12,264 nucleotides of DNA from contig JAUXNR010000331.1 of assembly GCA_030682755.1 (NCBI GenBank), positions 1 through 12,264 on the forward strand, in the 5' to 3' direction. The notes under the pieces are model-generated. The model was not told the origin of the DNA. It searched no databases and saw nothing but the letters and a program-made list of their open reading frames with translations. Each line of letters opens with the position of its first letter. Position 1 is the first letter of the stretch. Positions 1 through 6,447 of this stretch are shown here, piece after piece. This DNA comes from Flavobacterium sp. (GTDB lineage: Bacteria > Bacteroidota > Bacteroidia > Flavobacteriales > Flavobacteriaceae). The position numbers and the translations under genes were made by a program.

Positions 1-446
1 GTTACGATAACTTCTGATTTTTCTGTTTCTGAAGAAATTTCAGCTTCAATAGGAACTGTGGCTTCAATAATATCCTCATTTTCAATGATTTGCTGAGCAC
101 TTTCAATTTCCGATATTTTAACCGAAGGAGAAAGATGTTCGCTATCGGTTACGATAATTTCCTGAAGTTCAGCTAATTTACGTTCGTATACATCTTTTTC
201 AATAATTGTAAACTCATCAGAAGTTATAAAATCAAAAAGAACACTTCTGTCTGAGGTATGAGCGGCAGTATTTTTTAAAGCAAAATTATATTTATAACTG
301 TCTTGGTTGTATAGTCCTTTTAAATATAACGCTCTTGCACTTTGAAAATAGGGAAAGTTATCTAATAAAGTCTCCAAAGCCTTTGCTTGCTTTTCGTTTA
401 TAGCATTTGGATTGTTGAGTAGATATGTATATTCTGAAACGTTCAA
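1..446 (-). CDS. Conserved flavobacterial protein of unknown function, N-terminal part (cut by left window edge)
   Basis: An open frame of 148 codons runs leftward off the window, so the C-terminus is missing. The only plausible start is TTG at 446: an in-frame TAG lies just upstream and no in-frame ATG exists between them. A TATCTTTG box ends 22 bp upstream of the TTG, which supports this start. The N-terminus (NVSEYTYLLNNPNAINEKQ) is followed by a helical segment, roughly residues 20-60, with a TPR-like alternation (ALETLLDNFPYFQSARALYL). From about residue 95 it becomes rich in E, I and S, a low-complexity acidic stretch. There is no signal peptide, so it is probably cytoplasmic. From memory, a protein of this type lies between lptE and secG/groES in flavobacteria; that is recollection, not something visible here. 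The function is unknown. I am confident it is coding, less so of the exact start. Confidence 0.7.
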   Translation of the reverse strand, partial: MNVSEYTYLLNNPNAINEKQAKALETLLDNFPYFQSARALYLKGLYNQDSYKYNFALKNTAAHTSDRSVLFDFITSDEFTIIEKDVYERKLAELQEIIVTDSEHLSPSVKISEIESAQQIIENEDIIEATVPIEAEISSETEKSEVIV

Positions 447-468
447 GTTTTTATTTTTAACTGTCTAA

Positions 469-476
469 CAAAGATA
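469..476 (-). promoter_or_regulatory. Bacteroidetes -7 promoter element (TATCTTTG) for the left-edge gene
   Basis: Read on the minus strand, 476-469 is TATCTTTG, a perfect match to the Bacteroidetes TAnnTTTG box. It lies 22 bp upstream of the TTG start at 446. No clear TTG -33 element sits 17-23 bp upstream; that stretch is T-rich. It implies the left-edge gene can be transcribed independently of lptE. Confidence 0.5.
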
Positions 477-513
477 GTTTTTTCTTAATAAAAAAAATAG
501 TTATTGAAAGGAA

Positions 514-1020
514 TTACCATTTTGCTAAGGAAGCATTAAAAATGTCTTGTGTAATTCGTTCAAACAATTCGTCTTTAGCAGCTTGTAATGTGGCTCCTAT
601 TAATTGTTGGTTTGCCGGGTAATCATAAAAAAAGGAAAAAGATTTATCAAAATCATCTTCTTCTTTTTTTGTGTTTGTGAATTTTACTCGAACATTCATT
701 GTAACTCGATTTTGAGCGGCTCTTTGATCAGCTGTTGCAGTCATAGGTGAAATTCTGAATGCTGTAATTTCGCCTTCATATATTAAATCTGCTCCAGAAG
801 TAGTAAGATTTAAATTGGTTTGATTTTGTATTAAATCTTGTAATGCTAGTGTAAAGTCACGCTCAATACCAGGTTCAATCAATTCTGCATTATTTTGAAA
901 ATAATTTACTTGAAATGTTTCGGCATCAATTTTTCCGGTTCCGGTAAAGTTATAGTATTTACAGCTATTTATGGTAATTACTGTTGCAAGAAATAAAATG
1001 TATGTGATGATTTTTTTCAT
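514..1020 (-). CDS. lptE: LPS-assembly lipoprotein LptE (Bacteroidetes type)
   Basis: A 168-residue lipoprotein. The N-terminus is MKK followed by a hydrophobic core and a lipobox INSC, with the lipidated cysteine at residue 20. The mature part begins KYYNFTG and has the length and layout of Bacteroidetes LptE, the outer-membrane lipoprotein that plugs and assists LptD in inserting lipopolysaccharide into the outer leaflet. A TTG 15 bases upstream (1035) would extend it inside the preceding gene, but the ATG at 1020 gives a normal signal peptide and is preferred. That ATG lies 4 bp after the stop of the sigma-54 activator gene, so the two are probably co-transcribed. The family call rests on overall sequence character, lipobox and context; no single catalytic motif exists for this family. 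Confidence 0.82.
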   Translation of the reverse strand: MKKIITYILFLATVITINSCKYYNFTGTGKIDAETFQVNYFQNNAELIEPGIERDFTLALQDLIQNQTNLNLTTSGADLIYEGEITAFRISPMTATADQRAAQNRVTMNVRVKFTNTKKEEDDFDKSFSFFYDYPANQQLIGATLQAAKDELFERITQDIFNASLAKW

Positions 1021-1024
1021 GATT

Positions 1025-2287
1025 TTACAAATCAAATTGTTTAATTTTTCGATATAAAGTTCGTTCCGAAATGCCTAATTCATCAGCCGCCGCTTTTCGT
1101 TTTCCTTTATTTCTGTCTAATGCTTTTTTTATGAGTTCAATTTCTTTAGCATCCAATCGCAAGGTTTCTTCTTCTTCAACTGTTTCGGCAAAAAGATAAT
1201 TTTGGTCATCATCATCATCTTCAAATTCTTCTTGCTCAAATTGATTTTGTAAAGGAATGCTTTCGGTTTTGGGTTGTTCAAAAGCAATTTCGGCTTCTTC
1301 TTTTTGTCCGTATAGTTTTTGAATCAGATTCTTATTGGTTTCTTGCACTTTTGAACTGCCGTTTTGCATTAATTCCAATGTGAGCTTTTTCAAATCATTC
1401 AAATCACTTTTCATGTCAAAAAGCACTTTATACAAAATTTCTCTTTCAGAACTAAAATCATTTTCTGCTTTTTTATCTTTGATAACTGCAGGAAGATTAG
1501 AGCCTTCTTGTGGCAAATAGGAGTAAAGTGTTTGAAGCGAAATGGTTCTGTTGGTTTCTAAAACAGATATCTGTTCAGCTATATTTCTGAGTTGGCGAAT
1601 GTTTCCACTCCAACGGTATTTCAACAATAAATCTACTGCGGTATCCTCTAATTTTATGGCTGGCATTTTATATTTTTGAGCAAAATCAGCCGCAAATTTT
1701 CTAAACAATAAATGAATGTCTTCTTTTCGTTCGCGTAATGGGGGTAAATTGATATCAACGGTGCTCAAACGATAATATAAATCTTCACGGAATTTGCCTT
1801 TTTCAATGGCATCAAACATATTCACGTTTGTTGCTGCTACAATACGGACATTGGTTTTTTGTACTTGTGAAGAACCCACTTTTATAAATTCACCATTTTC
1901 CAATACACGAAGCAAACGTACTTGTGTTGTTAATGGTAATTCACCTACTTCATCTAAAAAGTTAGTTCCGCCATCGGCTACTTCAAAATAACCATCACGA
2001 GCTCCGGTTGCCCCGGTAAACGAACCTTTTTCGTGACCAAAAAGTTCACTGTCAATGGTTCCTTCCGGAATGGCACCACAGTTTACAGCGATGTATTTTC
2101 CATGCTTTCTGTGTGAAAGCGAATGAATTATTTTTGGAATACTTTCTTTTCCCACACCACTTTCTCCGGTTACCAAAACCGAAATATCGGTAGGGGCAAC
2201 CTGAATGGCTTTTTCTATCGCACGATTGAGTTTCGAATCATTTCCGATGATTTCAAATCGTTGTTTTATAGCTTGTACGGATTCCAT
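1025..2287 (-). CDS. Orphan sigma-54-dependent transcriptional activator (AAA+ and Fis-type HTH, no sensor domain)
   Basis: A 420-residue activator of RNA polymerase containing sigma-54. The AAA+ domain begins almost at the N-terminus. Walker A is GESGVGKE (41-48, Lys47). The sigma-54 contact loop is GSFTGA (88-93; the usual form is GAFTGA, with the important Phe and Thr kept). Walker B is GGTNFLDE (106-113), arginine-finger candidates are Arg167 and Arg173, and the sensor II motif RWSGNIRQLRN spans about 225-235. A linker (about 262-380) contains a very acidic stretch (about 350-375). The C-terminal Fis-type helix-turn-helix (about 383-420) ends ISERTLYRKIKQFDL. There is no receiver, GAF or PAS domain, so control must come from a partner protein, abundance or an uncharted route. 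ATG 2287 is preceded by an A8 run typical of Bacteroidetes. It lies between miaB and lptE, apparently in one transcript. Its target genes are unknown. Confidence 0.9.
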   Translation of the reverse strand: MESVQAIKQRFEIIGNDSKLNRAIEKAIQVAPTDISVLVTGESGVGKESIPKIIHSLSHRKHGKYIAVNCGAIPEGTIDSELFGHEKGSFTGATGARDGYFEVADGGTNFLDEVGELPLTTQVRLLRVLENGEFIKVGSSQVQKTNVRIVAATNVNMFDAIEKGKFREDLYYRLSTVDINLPPLRERKEDIHLLFRKFAADFAQKYKMPAIKLEDTAVDLLLKYRWSGNIRQLRNIAEQISVLETNRTISLQTLYSYLPQEGSNLPAVIKDKKAENDFSSEREILYKVLFDMKSDLNDLKKLTLELMQNGSSKVQETNKNLIQKLYGQKEEAEIAFEQPKTESIPLQNQFEQEEFEDDDDDQNYLFAETVEEEETLRLDAKEIELIKKALDRNKGKRKAAADELGISERTLYRKIKQFDL

Positions 2288-2298
2288 GTTTTTTTTAA

Positions 2299-2354
2299 GT
2301 TTCAGGGTTCAGGTTTCAAGTCAGATAGTTAATCTGAAATTTGAAACCTGAAAC
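2299..2354. repeat. Inverted array of 7-bp repeats (GTTTCAG/GTTTCAA type), long imperfect hairpin
   Basis: The 72-bp gap between the miaB stop and the activator start is mostly an inverted repeat. The left arm (2299-2326) is built of 7-bp units GTTTCAG, GGTTCAG, GTTTCAA, then GTCAGAT. The right arm (2332-2354) is the reverse complement of the same pattern, with units TCTGAAA, TTTGAAA, CCTGAAA. A 5-bp loop separates them. In the transcript it would fold into a stem of about 20 bp with a bulge. In the direction of transcription it is followed by A's rather than U's, so it is not a standard rho-independent terminator. It may act as an mRNA-stability element or be a copy of a dispersed intergenic repeat. 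Confidence 0.75.
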
Positions 2355-2359
2355 AAAAA

Positions 2360-3805
2360 TTATTGCATTTCAGAATACCCAACTGCTTCTCCAATTAAAG
2401 TGGCAGTTGTGCAATCTGTAATTTTTACGAGGACAAAATCACCTACTTTATAATTTTCTTTTGGAAAAACGGCAACTGTATTTTCAGAATTTCTTCCGCT
2501 CCAATGTGCTGCTGATTTTTTTGATTCTTTTTCAATTAAAACTTCAACCGTTTGACCAAGAAATCGTTGTGTTCGTTCTAACGCCAATTTTTGTTGTAAA
2601 TCAACAACTTCTTGTAATCTGCGTTTTTTGATTTCTTCCGGAACATCATCTTTCATTTTTCTGGCCGCAAGGGTTCCCGGTCGTTCTGAATACGCAAACA
2701 TATAGCCAAAATCATATTTTACATATTCCATCAAAGACAACGTATCTTGATGGTCTTCTTCGGTTTCTGTTGGAAATCCTGTAATCATATCTTGCGAGAT
2801 AGAACAATTTGGAATAATGGTTCTGATTTTATCAATCAAAGCCATATATTCTTCACGGGTATGCTGACGGTTCATTTCCTTTAAAATTCTAGTACTTCCA
2901 CTTTGAACCGGTAGATGAATGTAGTTACAGACATTATGATATTTGGCAATCACATGCAATACTTCTTCATGCATATCTTGCGGATTTGAAGTAGAAAAGC
3001 GAAAACGCATTTTTGGAAATTGAATCGCACACATTTCAAGTAATTGAGCGAAATCAACCGCAGTAGCTTGTTGCATTTCTGAGGCTTTATCAAAATCTTT
3101 TTTCAACCCACCGCCATACCAAAGGTAGCTATCAACATTTTGACCTAATAAGCAAACTTCTTTAAATCCTCTGTTCCATAAATCGGTGATTTCTTCCAAA
3201 ATACTTTGAGGTTCACGACTTCTTTCGCGACCACGAGTAAAAGGAACAACGCAAAACGTGCACATATTATCACATCCACGTGTGATGGAAACAAAAGCAT
3301 TTACGCCATTACTGTTTAGACGAACCGGAGAAATATCGCCATATGTTTCATCTTTTGATAAAATAACATTGATGGCATCACGACCTTCTTCCACTTCTTT
3401 TAATAAATTTGGAATATCTTTGTAGGCATCTGGTCCAACAACCATATCCACAATTTTTTCTTCTTCTAAAAACTGACTTTTCAAACGTTCTGCCATACAA
3501 CCCAAAACACCCACTTTCATGCTCGGATTGATTTTTTTAACGGCATTGTATTTTTCTAAACGCTTACGGATAGTTTGTTCTGCTTTGTCACGAATAGAAC
3601 ACGTATTAACCAGAACCAAATCGGCTTCTTCTAGATTTTGAGTGGTGTTGTATCCTTGTTCATGTAAAATGGAAGCTACAATTTCACTATCCGAAAAATT
3701 CATCGCACAGCCATAGCTTTCTATAAAAAGTTTTTTTGTATTTTCTGTTTTTTGTTCTAAAACCAAGCTGGTTCCTTGCTTGTTTTCTTCAATGATCTTC
3801 TCCAT
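2360..3805 (-). CDS. miaB: tRNA-2-methylthio-N6-dimethylallyladenosine synthase MiaB
   Basis: A 481-residue radical-SAM methylthiotransferase that adds the 2-methylthio group to i6A37 next to the anticodon of tRNAs reading UNN codons. It has all three parts of the family. The N-terminal UPF0004 domain carries three cysteines for the auxiliary 4Fe-4S cluster: Cys33 (SYGCAMN), Cys69 ([11 protein letters not shown]) and Cys103 (LGCMAER). The radical-SAM core has the CxxxCxxC motif Cys178, Cys182, Cys185 ([19 protein letters not shown]). The C-terminal TRAM domain (about 413-476) binds tRNA. An insertion around 230-255 after the QNVDSY motif looks lineage-specific. Length is normal and all key residues are present. 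It has its own promoter and is probably the first gene of the unit running through the activator gene to lptE. Confidence 0.96.
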   Translation of the reverse strand: MEKIIEENKQGTSLVLEQKTENTKKLFIESYGCAMNFSDSEIVASILHEQGYNTTQNLEEADLVLVNTCSIRDKAEQTIRKRLEKYNAVKKINPSMKVGVLGCMAERLKSQFLEEEKIVDMVVGPDAYKDIPNLLKEVEEGRDAINVILSKDETYGDISPVRLNSNGVNAFVSITRGCDNMCTFCVVPFTRGRERSREPQSILEEITDLWNRGFKEVCLLGQNVDSYLWYGGGLKKDFDKASEMQQATAVDFAQLLEMCAIQFPKMRFRFSTSNPQDMHEEVLHVIAKYHNVCNYIHLPVQSGSTRILKEMNRQHTREEYMALIDKIRTIIPNCSISQDMITGFPTETEEDHQDTLSLMEYVKYDFGYMFAYSERPGTLAARKMKDDVPEEIKKRRLQEVVDLQQKLALERTQRFLGQTVEVLIEKESKKSAAHWSGRNSENTVAVFPKENYKVGDFVLVKITDCTTATLIGEAVGYSEMQ

Positions 3806-3831
3806 ATTCTATTTTATCTGAAATCAGTCAG

Positions 3832-3863
3832 CAAAGATAATACTAAAATTCAAAATATGACAA
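3832..3863 (-). promoter_or_regulatory. miaB promoter (TTG - 21 bp - TATCTTTG)
   Basis: On the minus strand, TTG (3863-3861) is followed after 21 bp by TATCTTTG (3839-3832), matching the Bacteroidetes -33/-7 consensus. The -7 box ends 26 bp upstream of the miaB ATG. The preceding gene ends at 3902, so this promoter lies in the 96-bp gap between them. Confidence 0.6.
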
Positions 3864-3872
3864 GATGGCAGA

Positions 3873-3887
3873 TTATGTTTAACATAA
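3873..3887. repeat. Short palindrome upstream of the miaB promoter
   Basis: TTATGTTTAACATAA reads the same on both strands apart from its central base (7-bp arms). It is centred about 18 bp upstream of the miaB -33 element and about 20 bp past the stop of the barrel gene. No U-run follows in the direction of transcription, so it is not an obvious terminator. It could be an operator or chance in A/T-rich DNA. Confidence 0.3.
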
Positions 3888-3901
3888 AATTGAGTAAAAA
3901 A

Positions 3902-4558
3902 TTATTGCCTGTAAAAAATGCCAATTTGAAGAGCCTGAGACCCAAAATTTTCATCAATGTAATCGGAAAATAAAGCATAAGGAGTCCATTGATAATGTGC
4001 TTGAAAGCCAGTGTTTTTATAATTGATTTTAAATCCCATACCTGTGTGGATAGTACTAAAAGCTCTACTGTAGGGTTTGTTTGTTTCGGTTTCACTTTGC
4101 AACTGGTTTAAATACCTGTGATAATTTGCATCATATAGGAAAAAAGCGTATCCAAATGATGAATTCCATTCTAGCGAAATGCTTTTATTGTAAAACGGTT
4201 GATATATTTTGTTAAACCTAAAACCAACCATTCCTGATGCTCCTTTTGGGTCAGATTTGATTAAAGTGTCTGGAATATTAAAAACAAAAGCTTCCTTTTT
4301 AATTGGAATGAAAACATTAAATCCTAATTCTACAAAATTGTCTTTTTGAAATTCACTTCTGTACCAAAATCCAATTTGAGGAGATGGTTGTATAACTTTT
4401 GAAAGATTATCCAATGGGATATGAATACCGGATTCTATATAAAAACGTTCGTGTTTTTTTTCTTTTTTGATGTTTATAGTATCGGATACAATTTCTTGTG
4501 CTATGCTAAATTGCAAACACAAGATTGAAAATAGGGTCAATAGTTTTCTGTTTTTCAT
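3902..4558 (-). CDS. Predicted outer-membrane beta-barrel protein, function unknown
   Basis: A 218-residue exported protein. The signal peptide MKNRKLLTLFSILCLQFSIAQ has a likely cleavage after Ala20. The mature part begins with a lysine-rich segment, then alternates polar/hydrophobic stretches with aromatic girdles (about 62-90, 108-122, 128-145, 168-198) and closes with LQIGIFYRQ, a pattern expected of a small 8- to 10-stranded outer-membrane barrel. I do not recognise a named family. ATG 4558 follows the stop of the repeat-protein gene by 2 bp, so the pair is translationally coupled; an in-frame TTG at 4567 is possible but would break the signal peptide layout. The last strand resembles the repeat unit of the neighbour (NGLQIGIFN), which hints that the two share ancestry or pack together. 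The barrel call is inferred from composition and layout only. Confidence 0.72.
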   Translation of the reverse strand: MKNRKLLTLFSILCLQFSIAQEIVSDTINIKKEKKHERFYIESGIHIPLDNLSKVIQPSPQIGFWYRSEFQKDNFVELGFNVFIPIKKEAFVFNIPDTLIKSDPKGASGMVGFRFNKIYQPFYNKSISLEWNSSFGYAFFLYDANYHRYLNQLQSETETNKPYSRAFSTIHTGMGFKINYKNTGFQAHYQWTPYALFSDYIDENFGSQALQIGIFYRQ

Positions 4559-4560
4559 GA

Positions 4561-5262
4561 TTACCAATTTATAAAAGGTAAAGACCTTTTGTTAGACACA
4601 TTCCACAAGCCGAGTTGAAAACCTTTGTCTGCTTTTGAATGATTAAAGATGCCAATCTGTAAGCCGTTGTTTTTGCCTTTAATCATGTTGTAACAACCAA
4701 TTTGCAAGCCTTTTAGTTCAAATGTTCGATTTGTTACACTGATAGAGATTCCTTTAAGGAATTCAAAGTTGTTCCCAATCCCTGAAACAAAAAGGCCATT
4801 TGCAGATTCTGTAAACATTGCTAAGCCCGAAATAAATAGGCCATTCGCATTGTCTAAAGAGTTATATGATGCATTTATGAAAATTCCGTTTGAATTGGTT
4901 CCAAAATGATAAAGTGATACTCCCAGTCCATTAACACTTGCATTTCCATGATAGCCAGACAAGGAAAGATGAAGTCCGTTGTGTTGGATATTTCTTCCAA
5001 GATCCATTCCTTTTTCTGGGTCAATAAATAGTAGGGCAATTATTCCTAAAGGATTTATATCGAGATTAATCCCGTTTATTTGTTGGTCTATGATGTCTGT
5101 AGATTCATAATGTCCAATTCCCAAAACTATTCCATTTACAACACCAACATTTTTGGAAATGGGAGAAAAACTGAAAACCTGATTTTTAGGAGTTAGTTCA
5201 CTTGAGTTTTGACCAAAACAGGATGTTGTAAAGATCATAAGGAGTATTAAACTTTTTTTCAT
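4561..5262 (-). CDS. Exported protein of ~15-residue repeats (surface-repeat, beta-solenoid-like)
   Basis: A 233-residue protein with a signal sequence. MKKSLILLMIFTTSCFGQ can be read as a lipoprotein signal (TTSC, Cys15) or as a cleaved signal ending FGQ. The mature part is built of tandem units of the form N-G-L-x-[IVL]-[SG]-x-[hydrophobic]. The unit glycines fall at residues 96, 112, 126, 141, 156, 171, 185, 200 and 214, a spacing of 14-16 residues. Earlier, weaker units begin at 44 and 64. It resembles the LA_2272-type surface repeat proteins annotated in many Bacteroidetes, whose function is unknown. Regular short strands with a conserved Gly suggest a beta-solenoid or stacked sheet on the cell surface or in the periplasm. 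It is the first gene of a two-gene unit with the barrel protein and is divergent from an HTH regulator. Confidence 0.8.
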   Translation of the reverse strand: MKKSLILLMIFTTSCFGQNSSELTPKNQVFSFSPISKNVGVVNGIVLGIGHYESTDIIDQQINGINLDINPLGIIALLFIDPEKGMDLGRNIQHNGLHLSLSGYHGNASVNGLGVSLYHFGTNSNGIFINASYNSLDNANGLFISGLAMFTESANGLFVSGIGNNFEFLKGISISVTNRTFELKGLQIGCYNMIKGKNNGLQIGIFNHSKADKGFQLGLWNVSNKRSLPFINW

Positions 5263-5287
5263 GACTTTTATGTTTTAAAATTCAAGT

Positions 5288-5295
5288 CAAAATTA
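5288..5295 (-). promoter_or_regulatory. -7 element (TAATTTTG) for the repeat-protein/barrel unit
   Basis: On the minus strand, TAATTTTG (5295-5288) matches TAnnTTTG and ends 25 bp upstream of the ATG at 5262. No convincing TTG lies 17-23 bp further upstream, so the promoter is either weak or activator-dependent. It shares a 102-bp divergent region with the promoter of the HTH regulator. Confidence 0.4.
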
Positions 5296-5316
5296 TTGTG
5301 ATTAATGCTTTTTAAT

Positions 5317-5350
5317 TTGTGTATTTTCATAATTATTTGTTTTATTTTTG
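5317..5350 (+). promoter_or_regulatory. Promoter of the HTH regulator gene (TTG - 23 bp - TATTTTTG)
   Basis: TTG (5317-5319) and TATTTTTG (5343-5350) are 23 bp apart, at the long end of the accepted Bacteroidetes spacing. The -7 box ends 14 bp before ATG 5365. This argues against the upstream in-frame codon at 5305, because transcription would begin downstream of it. The leader would be very short, fewer than 10 nucleotides. Confidence 0.42.
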
Positions 5351-5364
5351 TGAAAATCGCAAAT

Positions 5365-6321
5365 ATGAATCATCAAGAAATTCTAATTAAAATTATTAGA
5401 AAGAAATTAAGTAAATCTGCATCATTGATTGAATCGTTGTCGCAAGTACTTCAAATTAGTTATGATGCGGCACATCGAAGGGTTTCTCAGAAAAGTAAAA
5501 TCTCTATTGAGGAAGCGGTGGTTTTATGTAAGCACTTTGAGATTTCTTTAGACGCAATTTATAATGAAGGAAACAAAGTGGTGGTAGAAAAAACTAAAGA
5601 AATCACTTCAATGGAAGATTTGGTTTCTTATTTTGATTATTCTGCCTCTAAATTGGAGAATTATTTAGAGACAGATTCCAAAATTTATTATTCAGCAAAA
5701 GACATTCCTTTGTTTTATACTATTGGAGGAACTTTGCTTTCCAGATTCAAATTATATGTTTGGCAGAATTTATTATTGGAAGTTGATTATCAAAAGTCAT
5801 TTGAAAAGTTTGTCGTTCAACAGTCACTTTTACAATCAAGTTTAACCTTAAAAAAGGTGTATGACGCTTCAGAGGTTCATGAAATATGGAATGATACTAC
5901 AATTAATAGTACCGTTCAACAGGTTAATTATTTTTTTGATTCAGGTTTGCTATCTTCAGAAAATGCCTTATTAATTTTAGACGAATTAAAAGAAGAGCTT
6001 GCAAGAATTGAAGATAAAAGTTCAAAAAATAATTCAAATTACTATCTATACTATAATGAACTTTTGATTTTAAACAATAATGTGCTTTTTCAGAATGAAA
6101 ATCATAAATCATTATTTGTTCCATATACTATGTTAGGATATTTCATTACGAATGATTTGTCTACAACTGAAAATGCAAAATTGTATTTTTTACATCAGGT
6201 TAAAAATTCAAAGTTACTCAACGCTACCGGAACAAGGGACAGAAAAATGTTTTTTAATAAAATTTATCAAAAAATAGACAATCATTCAAAAAGGATTTCA
6301 TCTTTTTTCAATCTTGATTAA
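5365..6321 (+). CDS. Helix-turn-helix transcriptional regulator (BetR/XRE-like N-terminus)
   Basis: A 318-residue protein beginning MNHQEILIKIIRKKL. Residues about 20-65 form a compact HTH: helices around LIESLSQVLQ, the recognition-type segment ISYDAAHRRVSQKSKISIEEAVVLCKHF, then EISLDAIYN. This resembles BetR/XRE-like N-termini of flavobacterial regulators, in which the HTH is followed by a long helical C-terminal region of unknown fold (here about 75-318, no recognised ligand motif). ATG 5365 is chosen over a codon at 5305 that would add a hydrophobic 20-residue leader, because a promoter box lies inside that leader and the HTH should be near the N-terminus. It is transcribed divergently from the surface-repeat/barrel pair, so local or autogenous regulation of that pair is a reasonable guess. 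It has no signal peptide and is cytoplasmic. Confidence 0.78.
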   Translation: MNHQEILIKIIRKKLSKSASLIESLSQVLQISYDAAHRRVSQKSKISIEEAVVLCKHFEISLDAIYNEGNKVVVEKTKEITSMEDLVSYFDYSASKLENYLETDSKIYYSAKDIPLFYTIGGTLLSRFKLYVWQNLLLEVDYQKSFEKFVVQQSLLQSSLTLKKVYDASEVHEIWNDTTINSTVQQVNYFFDSGLLSSENALLILDELKEELARIEDKSSKNNSNYYLYYNELLILNNNVLFQNENHKSLFVPYTMLGYFITNDLSTTENAKLYFLHQVKNSKLLNATGTRDRKMFFNKIYQKIDNHSKRISSFFNLD

Positions 6322-6420
6322 GGTGTGGTTTTTTACTTAAAATTTCCTGTTGCTATTTCTTTTGTAGCATTCATAATGGGAGATTTTAAACTCTAAAAAT
6401 TAAAAATTAAAAAAAAACCA

Positions 6421-6428
6421 TACTTTTG
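6421..6428 (+). promoter_or_regulatory. topA promoter -7 element (TACTTTTG)
   Basis: TACTTTTG matches TAnnTTTG perfectly and ends 19 bp before the topA ATG. Upstream is an A-rich run without a clear TTG -33 element; A-tracts of this kind can substitute as UP-like sequence. The rest of the 126-bp gap (6322-6447) shows no convincing terminator for the upstream regulator gene. Confidence 0.55.
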
Positions 6429-6447
6429 TTGCCAAACAAACAAGTAC

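Noticed and set aside
1021..1035. TTG start at 1035 for lptE
   Set aside because: It overlaps the preceding gene and spoils the MKK signal; ATG 1020 gives a standard lipoprotein signal.
5291..5340. AATTATT direct repeat at 5291 and 5331, 40 bp apart, in the divergent promoter region
   Set aside because: Only seven A/T bases match; too short and low in complexity to call an operator.
5305..5364. In-frame upstream start giving the HTH regulator a hydrophobic 20-residue N-terminus
   Set aside because: A TATTTTTG promoter box (5343-5350) lies inside this stretch, and the HTH fold fits an N-terminus at 5365. The hydrophobic run is a by-product of T-rich promoter DNA.
6326..6420. TGGTTTTTT (6326-6334) and its complement AAAAAACCA (6412-6420) flanking the topA upstream gap
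   Set aside because: The arms are homopolymer-dominated and about 80 bp apart in A/T-rich DNA, which is expected by chance.
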